A stretch of DNA of 64,000 bases from Entamoeba invadens IP1. Lineage: Eukaryota; Evosea; Mastigamoebida; Endamoebidae. The position numbers and the translations under genes were made by a program. The notes under the pieces were generated by a model. It was not told the origin of the DNA. It saw only the letters and a list, made by a program, of their open reading frames with translations, and searched no databases. Of this stretch, positions 10,740 through 19,595 are shown piece after piece. Each line of letters opens with the position of its first letter. Position 1 is the first letter of the stretch. Location of the stretch: contig NW_004440163.1 in the NCBI RefSeq assembly GCF_000330505.1, forward strand, positions 1,274-65,273, given 5' to 3'.

Positions 10740-11600
10740 ATAAACAAAGGTTATATTAAAAAATACGTTTTTTTCTGTTTTTATTGCATTTTTTTACAAA
10801 ATAATTGAACAGAACATAAATTATACTGTTTAATACATTTATGGTTTTTAATTAATTATATTAAATAAACCCTATAATAGTCACATTTGATAATTATTCA
10901 TTTTAAGAATGAAATATAATCACAAAGAGTAATTGAAGTGTTCTTATGGTGGGTTTGGTTTAAATTGTATTCAAAATGGTAGTAAATTCAATAATTTGTT
11001 AATTTAAATAAATATTATTTAAAATGTAATAATTTGTAATAGTAAATATACTAATGATAATTAATATAATTATACTATATAAATACAAACTATAAAAGTA
11101 AAATAATTAAATGTTGTTAATAATCAACGTTACTATTAAATTATTATAATTTATTATTACTTATCTATAGCTTTTTTGTTAATAATTAACTATTTTTTTC
11201 TTTTATAATGTTAGTATAATATTAGTTTTAATATAATTTCACAAAACAATTGCTGTGAAAAGAAACACAAATAAAAACCATAATAAATAATTAAATTTAA
11301 TTATGATAATAGATCAGTTTCTTACTTATCAAACATTTTAATAAAAGATGATTTTGTATTCTTATTTACTATAATAATATTAACTGTTATTAAATTTTTA
11401 ATTATAAGAAGTTTAATTCTTGTTGTTTTTGTTTTATTATTGTCAATATTAATGATCTTAAAATCAAAAATCAATCTGTAAAACCTATAAATTGTTTTCT
11501 AATTCATTCTTTTTGACCATTGAAAATTCAATTTTTTTCATAACTTTTCCAAATATTTTTCTTTTAAAATAATTGTTTATTTTCTTTTTTGACCATTTTT
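10740..11600. other. AT-rich filler of the TIR element
   Basis: The rest of the element interior downstream of the HSP70 fragment is A/T-rich. I see no ORF, transposase remnant or other recognisable structure in it. Confidence 0.5.
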
Positions 11601-11841
11601 TGGAAAAAACTTATTGCCACATAGGCTCGTGCAGGTATTTCGCTTCGTGCAAGTATTTCGCAGGTCTTTAGTTAATTAATTCTATTTACTTCAGATTCAT
11701 CATAGTATTAATTTTATAATTATCTAATAAAATATTGAAGTAAATTCAATTATTAATAATCTAGTGTGTAATTAATTTCTTAACATACTATTGTGGTTGT
11801 TAGAATCAATAGTATTTAAATAGTTGAATAAACAAATATGA

Positions 11842-12669
11842 TCAGAATAATATCCTGTCAAGGCACTGCTTTGCGGAGCTGATAAATCCATAAAACGATC
11901 CAGACTCTTGGAGCCACATCGACCTGTTAATGAGCAACTTAAACTGAAGTCCTTGGTTTTGAATTTTCTGTATGATTTCCAAAAAGACGGTACATGTCGC
12001 AAAGAATTCCGTTGACATATCACTGATATCTATCGATACCGAAGTGTTAAATTTCTTGGCTAACTGAATAGCACTGTCGACTTTTTGGTCTGAAAGTGAA
12101 TTAAAGTAATTAAAGTGAATCGCTCTAAGTGGGGGAAACAAAGCCCAGTTGTCATTTCGCGCGTCATAGGTCTCGAACACAGAGGAATCCATCACGTCCA
12201 TCCCAATGTAATTTTTATAGTTTTGAAATTTCTCATTCAACTTATTGAGTGAAGTTATCGTGTCGTTTGATGCATTTCCAAGACACTCCCCACTCGCTGT
12301 TTTTTGGAACAAAAGCCCAAGTCCGCGGCCTCCTCTGCCTTCTTCGTTCGATAAATACTTAACGATGGTCGTCTCCAACACACTAATATCAGAAGAAGTG
12401 CTCAGAAAAACAAGGTTGTTCGAATTCATTCTTTCGCCAAATGTTTTCGTTTCGTCAAATTCCATGTCCATATAAAACTCTGGCACCGCGTAGTGTACAG
12501 TCTGCCCAGCCATCACCAGGTCGATTGTCCTCACCATCAAATCCCAATTACTCCAAAGTATTGACCGGTTGTTGTCCCATGACGGCAATACATGGGGTAT
12601 TAGGTACACCATCAAGTCGTATGACTGAGCTGTGAGAGCAAATGCCACAATTAACACAGCAAGCACCAT
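11842..12669 (-). CDS. secreted protein of unknown function
   Basis: A 275-residue protein with a clear N-terminal signal peptide (about residues 1-16, hydrophobic MVLAVLIVAFALTAQ core). It has no other membrane segment and several potential N-glycosylation sites (for example NAS, NDT and NTS). I do not recognise a domain. Alternating predicted strands and helices and a GRGLGLLF segment would be compatible with a TIM-barrel-like fold, but this is only an impression. It is followed on the same strand by another secreted protein (13245-15275), about 0.6 kb upstream. It begins about 0.2 kb beyond the TIR element. Confidence 0.7.
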   Translation of the reverse strand: MVLAVLIVAFALTAQSYDLMVYLIPHVLPSWDNNRSILWSNWDLMVRTIDLVMAGQTVHYAVPEFYMDMEFDETKTFGERMNSNNLVFLSTSSDISVLETTIVKYLSNEEGRGGRGLGLLFQKTASGECLGNASNDTITSLNKLNEKFQNYKNYIGMDVMDSSVFETYDARNDNWALFPPLRAIHFNYFNSLSDQKVDSAIQLAKKFNTSVSIDISDMSTEFFATCTVFLEIIQKIQNQGLQFKLLINRSMWLQESGSFYGFISSAKQCLDRILF

Positions 12670-13244
12670 ACTTTTTGATTTTAGAAGTTCTTTTTCTTTA
12701 GATTCTCATTATTATTTTATTAATAAGTTATATAATAATAATCAGAATCACAAAAATATTACCACATTAATAAATTAATTAATTTATTCAAATAATTATT
12801 ATTTATAATAATACTCTAATTACTTATTTATAAGAGCAAATAATTGGGCTTTAATTAAAAATGAGTGATTTTATACCATATAATTATTTGTTATTATAAG
12901 AATATAGAATTTGTTTTTTATTTTAGAAATAATTTGAATGATATATATATATCATTTATTGGATTTTCCTACATTAATACAATATCTATATGAAAATGTT
13001 CTACCAAGATTTTACTAAATGACAACTGAAATGTATTACAATTACGTTATTTTGTTTTATTCAAGACGTCTTTTAGAAATATTGAAATGTCTAAAAGTAT
13101 TGTACATGTGATTCTTTAAGCAAAATATTGTCGTTTCTCGCTTTGTCACAAGAATAATACACTTATATGTTGAACGTATTAATGGATTTGCCAGAACTGT
13201 TTTACTTATTGAGTTTAAAAAATAACAAATTTGTAAAAAATTAT
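12670..13244. other. AT-rich intergenic spacer
   Basis: A/T-rich sequence between two minus-strand genes. It includes a short alternating AT palindrome near 12948-12969. I see no coding or other signal. Confidence 0.5.
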
Positions 13245-15275
13245 TTAAACCAGAGCAACTATAAATAGCGCAAGAAATAGTGCATACATATTTGCAGCGT
13301 CTCCAAACCTAATCATTAATACTCCTAATGGTTCCATTTTTATTGTGAAGTCGTAACCATCTCGTTCAATTTTCGAGTCACCCAAAAGTGCTTTTGTTTT
13401 TTTCACAAGCACATCGTCAGACACAGTAAACTTGAACCCAGCCATTTCGCTCTTCATGCTGACTATCAGCAAATATGTTGTGTCGCCATCCCTCCACTTT
13501 CGTGCTTTCACGTACTTGTCGTATGGCAACTTGTAAGTTGGTGGAGTGTCTATTGATAATATGATGTGTCTCAAGTTGTATATCTCTTTTGAAAACTTCA
13601 CAACCTGTGGCCACCACTCCTTCAGAAGATTCTTGATTTTTAAACACCTATATTGAACAAACAAAAGTCCTTTGGCGCCACTGACAATTCCCGTCCATGC
13701 CATGTTTTTCATTTGTTCGTATGATGGCATTCCTCCACTCCCACCATAGCACGTCCATGGACTGGTCTGTGTCGCGAGCCAATGACCTCTTGCATCCAAT
13801 GTTTCGTTACGATCATATGCTGCCCAATCTTCTGTGATTTCGATGGCATATGTTGGTATAGGGAATGGATCCGATCCAACCACATCGAATGATGGTCTAG
13901 AATAATCAGTGACCCATGGTTCTTTAAGCATTGTGTATATCGGGTGGTTAGGGTCTATTTCTCTGATCTTACGTGTGTACGTCTTAAGAATATCTGCAAC
14001 ATACTTGCACGTTTCTTCATTGATGTACCAATTAAAGATCATGTCATTGTCCTTCTGCGCATTGACAACTCCAGCTAACCAATTTGTGTTATTGGCCAAA
14101 TTTTGGCTACTGATCGAGCAACTCGCACATGAATTTACACCAGCATGAGTACTAACATCGTTACCGTCTTTGTCTTTACAAGTGATACCATATTCGTTTA
14201 TCACGTTTTGCATTACTTTGATTCTCCCGTTACTCCATTGCTTGATCTGCTCCAACTTCTCGTCCGTCTGTCTCACATATATAAGTGCAAAATTAAATGG
14301 TGCATCATCTTGTAAATATATATTGACATCCTCTTCAAACATGTTGTCAAGAGCTGATCCAATAGGAAAAATAGGCTCACCATTTACGATCATTCGATTG
14401 TATTCGTCTATAAACGAATTTCTCTTTGGCTGGTATTCAATTCTATGGAATTCCGTTTTTGCAGTTTGCGAGCTTTTCAAAAACCCATTTTCTAAAGTTG
14501 CTTCGACTGTATACCATCCAACTGATAGCTTGGTACAGTCGAGTTCTGTGTGATAATAAATGTCATCACCGTCCCCCTTTTTGATCTGTGTTGTTGTATA
14601 TTGGACAGTGCCCGTGGCGTCTTTCAATTTCACAGTCATTGTGAAGTCGGATAAACTGAACCTTGTACCTTCTAAGTCGATTTGTGATATCAAATCAACT
14701 TTTTCATTTGCAACCTCTTGCCGGTATTTATGTACCTCAATTCGTTTAAGAAAATCAGTGTATGGCTCGACAGTAATGGCATCAAACCAAGCAACCCCTT
14801 CCGCATCACCATTTTTTATCACGAGTCTTACTTGGTAGTCATACCCGTCTGGAACGGGGACACTTGTTCCACTATACAATTTCCAGTCTTCAGTGTTTTT
14901 TACAAACCCAATATGGTACCCTCCAAACCACTTGGTATGTCCCTTCTCTACCCAACAAAATCCCACCTCTGCACCACCAGTTATTCCACTCGTCTTAATA
15001 TAAGCCTTCACAGTGTACCTCACTCCTGGGTAGATTTTTCCTGTTAAATTTTGATAAGTCATTGGGGATTTGTCAGCGTCCCAGTCTGTGTATTTGAGAG
15101 ACTTGGTCCCAGCCTGAAATGTTGAAGTGTCAAGAGACCAAAAAGAAGATGATGTGGAATCGAAAAACCAACCACTTGGATGCGTATTGGAAGATGAATT
15201 TGCACTTTCAAAACTTGGGTTTGTCGCTAAATTAACCGCTTTCAAGAGCTGAAACAGACAAAAAACAAAAACCAT
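13245..15275 (-). CDS. secreted, probably GPI-anchored glycoside-hydrolase-like protein
   Basis: 676 residues. An N-terminal signal peptide (about 1-17) is followed by a module of about 150 residues starting NPSFESANSSS and rich in aromatic residues. It resembles CBM4/9-type carbohydrate-binding jelly rolls. A second beta-rich region follows (about 195-285), then a segment from about 290 containing NGEPIFPIGS, YINEETCKY, DVVGSDPFPIP and GAKGLLFVQY that looks like the TIM barrel of a GH42/GH-A-clan-like enzyme. The glutamates in YINEE could include a catalytic acid. The C-terminus ends in a hydrophobic tail (MYALFLALFIVALV) typical of GPI-anchor signals. It likely acts on extracellular or vacuolar polysaccharide. 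The exact family and activity are uncertain. Confidence 0.7.
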   Translation of the reverse strand: MVFVFCLFQLLKAVNLATNPSFESANSSSNTHPSGWFFDSTSSSFWSLDTSTFQAGTKSLKYTDWDADKSPMTYQNLTGKIYPGVRYTVKAYIKTSGITGGAEVGFCWVEKGHTKWFGGYHIGFVKNTEDWKLYSGTSVPVPDGYDYQVRLVIKNGDAEGVAWFDAITVEPYTDFLKRIEVHKYRQEVANEKVDLISQIDLEGTRFSLSDFTMTVKLKDATGTVQYTTTQIKKGDGDDIYYHTELDCTKLSVGWYTVEATLENGFLKSSQTAKTEFHRIEYQPKRNSFIDEYNRMIVNGEPIFPIGSALDNMFEEDVNIYLQDDAPFNFALIYVRQTDEKLEQIKQWSNGRIKVMQNVINEYGITCKDKDGNDVSTHAGVNSCASCSISSQNLANNTNWLAGVVNAQKDNDMIFNWYINEETCKYVADILKTYTRKIREIDPNHPIYTMLKEPWVTDYSRPSFDVVGSDPFPIPTYAIEITEDWAAYDRNETLDARGHWLATQTSPWTCYGGSGGMPSYEQMKNMAWTGIVSGAKGLLFVQYRCLKIKNLLKEWWPQVVKFSKEIYNLRHIILSIDTPPTYKLPYDKYVKARKWRDGDTTYLLIVSMKSEMAGFKFTVSDDVLVKKTKALLGDSKIERDGYDFTIKMEPLGVLMIRFGDAANMYALFLALFIVALV

Positions 15276-15666
15276 AAGTTTATCAGTTCCAACTTTTAAG
15301 AAAAAAACGAATACTTTATATCTTTCGAACTTTTTTATTTAAAAAAAACGAATTGTTTTTTTGAAAATAAACGTTTGATATTTTGGGTATAATAATCAAA
15401 AATTATAATAACATGTTCATGTTATTATAATTTGATTTATTTAATTAAAATAATTTTTAAATTAAACTTATTAATAATTATAGTTTTATTAGTAATTATC
15501 AAACTATATTAATTAAATTATTTTTTATTATCATTAATTATAATAAAAATAGTATGTATTATTATAAGATATTATTGATATAAGTACTATTTTTAATACA
15601 TAATTTCAATAAAATAATACCATTTAATGGTATTTGTTTTTTAAAAAGATCTTATAAAAAAAATCA
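15276..15666. other. divergent intergenic region with a long perfect palindrome
   Basis: An A/T-rich spacer between divergently transcribed genes, so it should hold both promoters. It contains a perfect inverted repeat, arms 15400-15415 and 15418-15433 (16 bp each, AAATTATAATAACATG) with a 2-base TT loop. Several other AT palindromes lie between 15480 and 15600. Confidence 0.6.
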
Positions 15667-16677
15667 ATGCCAAATTTGACGGACAATATCCTTTCTGTGG
15701 TATATCTCATTTTGACACTTGCAGTTTCTGTATTTTCTGTCTGTTCATTTGCTTTTGGGACTAATTTTTGTGTTGTTCTAATCATCGTTATTGTCTTTTT
15801 AGCAGCAACATTTTACTTGGTCACGCATTACATCAAGTTCCAAACATGTACATATAAACGCATCACAATGGTAATTCCAAATTTGCCAGACTCCCTTAAA
15901 GGGAAAAAGATAGCAATTGCTAGTGATTTTCATATGGACAAGAAACGTTCCTGTATCACGGACCGCCTTTTGGAGGAGTCCGTCAATTTGATGACAAGCA
16001 TGTCTCCCGATGCAATCTTTTTATTGGGTGATTTCCTTGACAACGAACACACCGCGGTGAGCGACATGTATGCTTCATTTGACAAGCTTTCTGCAATCTG
16101 CCCAGTCCTTGGAATCTATGGCAACCACGATTATGTGGGAGGAAATCCTTCACTCCTCAATGACAAGTTCCAGGCGCATGGTGTTACAATTGTTCCCAAT
16201 GGATATGCAGTAAAACTGTTTAACAAAATTGATGTAGTTGGTATCGACGATTTAGAGCAGGTGACTTACAACCCATCTGTACTTTCCTCTTATTGCCAAC
16301 ACAATCGTGTTAATGATGGAGAGTACAACCCGATTTTTGTGATCACACACAACCCTGAGAGTACAGACCACATCAAGAATTACCCCGTCGATGCCATTTT
16401 TGCGGGACACACACATGGTGGTCAGATATGTGTTCCCAGCGGAACACCCCTTCTCAAATTCTGGGCTAAAATACCAAACGCCTTTTGGTGGAGCGACAAA
16501 ATGCGTGCCCGTATGGAAGCTGTATGTAACATGAAGTATATATATGGCTGGTACTCCGAACAATGCTCGACAAATCCAGACAAGAAGATACAAGTCTTGG
16601 TAAGTTCTGGTGTCGGGTCACATATGGGTCTTCGTGCTTGTTGCGAGCCTGAAGTTATTCTTGTTACACTTGCGTGA
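15667..16677 (+). CDS. membrane-anchored calcineurin-like metallophosphoesterase
   Basis: 336 residues. Two hydrophobic segments lie at the N-terminus (about 8-30 and 33-55). The catalytic domain follows with all the metal-binding motifs of the YkuE/YaeI-like metallophosphoesterase family. These are SDFHMD (D-x-H), GDFLDN, GNHD, ITHNPE and GHTHGGQ. The length fits the family. Bacterial relatives act on UDP-linked or phospholipid phosphoesters; the substrate here is unknown. The phosphoesterase domain follows the two helices and probably faces one side of an internal or plasma membrane. Confidence 0.85.
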   Translation: MPNLTDNILSVVYLILTLAVSVFSVCSFAFGTNFCVVLIIVIVFLAATFYLVTHYIKFQTCTYKRITMVIPNLPDSLKGKKIAIASDFHMDKKRSCITDRLLEESVNLMTSMSPDAIFLLGDFLDNEHTAVSDMYASFDKLSAICPVLGIYGNHDYVGGNPSLLNDKFQAHGVTIVPNGYAVKLFNKIDVVGIDDLEQVTYNPSVLSSYCQHNRVNDGEYNPIFVITHNPESTDHIKNYPVDAIFAGHTHGGQICVPSGTPLLKFWAKIPNAFWWSDKMRARMEAVCNMKYIYGWYSEQCSTNPDKKIQVLVSSGVGSHMGLRACCEPEVILVTLA

Positions 16678-16743
16678 GTCAATTTATTAAATGCACATTC
16701 TTTGCTTCCACCATTTTTTTAACAAACAAAAAAACGCTAAATA

Positions 16744-19257
16744 TCAAATTTGATTATTTCGAGTGTAGACATATGGTTCGTCCTCATCCATAAAAAAGTC
16801 CTCCCCTTTCTTCGCCATTGTACTATTCTTTTCTTCTTCCAAAATGGTGTCAGTTTCTTTTGGTTTTTCGTTTTCTGGGGTTCGGCTTTCAATAAAATCT
16901 TCAAACGAGTTAAGAGGTTCTTCATGCTTCTCCACTTTAACATTATCCTCCATTGGGGGTTCTTCTTTTGTTGACTCAATCGGGGTTGGCATCTCTCCAA
17001 ACGAGAAGTCGTTGCCAAATACAGGCTCTTTCATGTCAAATTGAAAGTCTGAACTTCCAAAGTTGAAGTCTTTTGGAAGTGTTTCTTGTTTTGGTGATTC
17101 TGCAATTTTTTCTTCCGTCTTTGTTTCTACTTTTTGTTCTTCTTTTTTCGGTTCAAACACCGTTTGTTGTTCAACTATATCTCTTTTTTCTTCTTGTTTT
17201 TCAACTTTTGACTCTTCTTGGGGCAGAGGTGATAAAACATCTTTTTGTTGAGTCTGTTGTTTTAGTTGCTCATCAACATTTGGTTGTGGCGAAATCGATT
17301 TTTGGTCTTCATGGTGTTCATCACTGTGTTGATTTGAGTCCGTTCCAAAAAAGTCGTCCATTGAACAAAATTGGTCGGTAGGTGCTGTTTTTACTGGTGT
17401 GGTGATTTTTTCATTAAAATCAAAGTCGCTTGGCTGCGGTTTGAAATCATCTGCTGTGAATGCGTTGTCAAACCCAGCAAACTCATTTTGTCCGCCACTC
17501 GAAAATTCAAATTTCACATCACCACCAAAGTCGTTGAATCCATTTAACGAATTATTTTGTGATTTTGATTCTATTTTCATTTCTTCTTTCTTTTCGACTA
17601 CTACTTGTGCGACTTCATCGTTATTTGATTTAAAACTGCCACACAAAATACATTTTTCTCCAGACACCGTCAACCCACATGCTTTGCATTTCCATACACT
17701 ATCCCCACCAAGTGAAATACCACTACCACTACATACTATATTATTCTTTTCACCACATCCACATGGTTTTGTCCCTATCCGTTCTTTCCCACACTTCCAA
17801 CACACACTCTTAACATTCGTCACTTCAAATTTCTCACCACTCAACTTCTCACACAACTGGATAACCCCCTCCCCACACATTTTTGTTTTTTTAAAATAAC
17901 TCAACGCATATAATAACGCGCATCTCCGGTGCGGTTTCAATAATGGCAAACTCATTAGTATCTCATTTAACACAATACCACTCTCACTTTCTTTCATTTC
18001 ATTAAACTCAAGAATCTCACACATGACATAATACGCTCTTATTGTGTTGAGCACCTTCGCGTTTTTGCTCTTAATATTTTCTTCAGCACATTTACGCAAG
18101 CCATTTTCCGCATCATCAAGTTTGTTGTTTTCTATCAATCGTATTGCCTTTTTAACGTCTTCTAATCCATCTTTTGTAACAGGAGATGTCTCAGCAATTT
18201 TGGTTGCTACCTTCTTAATTTTCTCGCCAAACCCAAACGAAATTGCCTTAACCTTCTTTGCCTCTTTCCGCTCCTTCATTTCTATTTTTATATTTACTTT
18301 CTTTCTCTCCTCTTCTTCACAGTCTTCGTCATTCTCGTTATCTTCCTTCTTCTTTTCTCCGCTCGCAATACCATCAAACTCTTTCTCATCACTTTCAAAA
18401 AGTGGGTCTTTCTGCCCTCCAAACTCAAATGTCATTGACTCATCTTTTTCTTTCACCTCTGTTTGGGCCTTCTTCTTTTTTTCTTCAATTCCTTTAATTG
18501 NNNNNNNNNNNNNNNNNNNNNNNNNNNNNNNNNNNNNNNNNNNNNNNNNNNNNNNNNNNNNNNNNNNNNNNNNNNNNNNNNNNNNNNNNNNNNNNNNNNN
18601 TGCTCTTTCTCGTTTCATGTTTTTCTTAATAGCTTCATTCAGCATTGGGATGTTTTTCTTCTGTTTCACAAACCATGGGAGACAAAAAGCTGGGAAGAGA
18701 TGAAAATAAGCTTCTATAATGACATCAATATAGTTTTTTGGTTTTGTTGAGTATTTTTCAAAATCCGTTAAATTAAGAGGAAGTGTTGTTGATGGAAACA
18801 ACACTGTTTGAAGCTCTTGTATCAACTCGGATATTGTTGGATTTTTGTCGTATGTCGCGTTTATGAGTAAATTAAAATCTTCAAAAGACAAGTCATTGTG
18901 GTTTTCAGTGTTGATTAAATTAAACGCCAACACCGACTTGTCATGTTCTGTCAAAGTTGGGTAAGATAACATTTTCGCTGCAAATGTGAAAAACGTTGTT
19001 TTTTCTGAGTGACCTTCTTCAAAAACGCGATAAAAAGAGCGTGTGATTTCTTCGTATTGAACATCAAAAAATGTTTTAAAAGACTTATACGTCATCACCT
19101 CCTTCTCAATGCTTTTTTCTTTCCAGACAGCTTTTACACGCGTTAAATCTGTTGGTGTGTTACCAGCTACTATTGAAAAGAACATATAAAAATCGATCAG
19201 TGTCTGGTTATCCGCCTTTTTGTACAACCCTTTCATTTTACTCTCAGAAAGCCCCAT
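16744..19257 (-). CDS. probable vesicle-trafficking adaptor with alpha-COP-like helical region and zinc ribbons (interrupted by gap)
   Basis: About 837 residues; a 100-N gap (18501-18600) lies in the coding sequence at about residues 220-253, so the true length is unknown. The N-terminal 215 residues are helical with a degenerate EF-hand-like stretch. The middle has a lysine/glutamate-rich linker. It then has a helical region whose features (EDVKKAIRLIENNKLDDAE, then LLKPHRRCALLYALSYFKK) resemble the C-terminal domain of coatomer alpha. Two Cys4 zinc-ribbon-like units follow (CWKCGKERIGTKPCGC and CKACGLTVSGEKCILC). The tail is disordered with repeated short DxF/FxDF-type motifs (DFNFG, DDFFG, FNDFGG), typical ligands of clathrin-adaptor ear domains. 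The assignment is inferred from architecture and no family name is certain. The first ATG is at 19257. Confidence 0.55.
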   Translation of the reverse strand: MGLSESKMKGLYKKADNQTLIDFYMFFSIVAGNTPTDLTRVKAVWKEKSIEKEVMTYKSFKTFFDVQYEEITRSFYRVFEEGHSEKTTFFTFAAKMLSYPTLTEHDKSVLAFNLINTENHNDLSFEDFNLLINATYDKNPTISELIQELQTVLFPSTTLPLNLTDFEKYSTKPKNYIDVIIEAYFHLFPAFCLPWFVKQKKNIPMLNEAIKKNMKRERAXXXXXXXXXXXXXXXXXXXXXXXXXXXXXXXXXXIKGIEEKKKKAQTEVKEKDESMTFEFGGQKDPLFESDEKEFDGIASGEKKKEDNENDEDCEEEERKKVNIKIEMKERKEAKKVKAISFGFGEKIKKVATKIAETSPVTKDGLEDVKKAIRLIENNKLDDAENGLRKCAEENIKSKNAKVLNTIRAYYVMCEILEFNEMKESESGIVLNEILMSLPLLKPHRRCALLYALSYFKKTKMCGEGVIQLCEKLSGEKFEVTNVKSVCWKCGKERIGTKPCGCGEKNNIVCSGSGISLGGDSVWKCKACGLTVSGEKCILCGSFKSNNDEVAQVVVEKKEEMKIESKSQNNSLNGFNDFGGDVKFEFSSGGQNEFAGFDNAFTADDFKPQPSDFDFNEKITTPVKTAPTDQFCSMDDFFGTDSNQHSDEHHEDQKSISPQPNVDEQLKQQTQQKDVLSPLPQEESKVEKQEEKRDIVEQQTVFEPKKEEQKVETKTEEKIAESPKQETLPKDFNFGSSDFQFDMKEPVFGNDFSFGEMPTPIESTKEEPPMEDNVKVEKHEEPLNSFEDFIESRTPENEKPKETDTILEEEKNSTMAKKGEDFFMDEDEPYVYTRNNQI
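18501..18600. other. assembly gap (100 N)
   Basis: A run of exactly 100 N, probably a fixed-size placeholder. The reading frame happens to stay open across it, but the real length is unknown. Confidence 0.95.
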
Positions 19258-19595
19258 CGACAAAACTGCTTTTTAGTTCTTTCAAATTTTGTAGTTCATC
19301 GAATGTTGAGAATCTTTTGTTTGAAAAAAATAGTAGTATTGTTTCGAATAGTTGTTTTACTATTTTTATTTAGTTTACTGTTTTTTGATTGAAAATTCAC
19401 TTTTAAAATTGTGCGTCAAACTTTTAACAATAATTTTCGATAAAAATAAAAAGAGTATGAACAGTCGTTTATTTTTTGTAAATACAATAAACTCATTTTT
19501 CCACAACTTTTTCTGCGTAAGGCTCGTCTGGGTAAAGCATGTCAATAACTTTTTTATACTTACAATAGAGTTTAACCCTTTCTTCATTCTATATG

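Larger units (their letters stand above)
9360..11667. mobile_element. 2.3-kb TIR element with 8-bp target duplication, carrying an HSP70 fragment
   Basis: The terminal inverted repeats are about 50 bp. The left arm starts AGACCTGCGAAATACTTGCA and the right arm (reverse complement, from 11667) starts identically; over the first 42 bp the two differ at only two positions. Each arm has two near-identical 18-bp subunits (GCGAAATACTTGCATGAA and GCGAAATACCTGCACGAA). The 8-bp sequence TTAGTTAA directly flanks both ends (9352-9359 and 11668-11675), as expected of a target-site duplication; 8 bp is the length typical of hAT elements. No transposase ORF is inside. The cargo is an HSP70 pseudogene fragment (10003-10739) plus AT-rich filler and two hairpins. 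It is therefore a non-autonomous element with a captured host gene piece. Confidence 0.8.

Noticed and set aside
13640..13690. Possible intron starting GTTTGTT inside the glycoside-hydrolase-like gene
   Set aside because: Every nearby AG acceptor gives a very short intron, a frame change or a stop; the unspliced frame is open and sensible.
18044..18703. 219-codon plus-strand frame over the adaptor gene
   Set aside because: Ser/Phe/Leu-rich mirror of the Lys/Glu-rich minus-strand coding; crosses the N gap.
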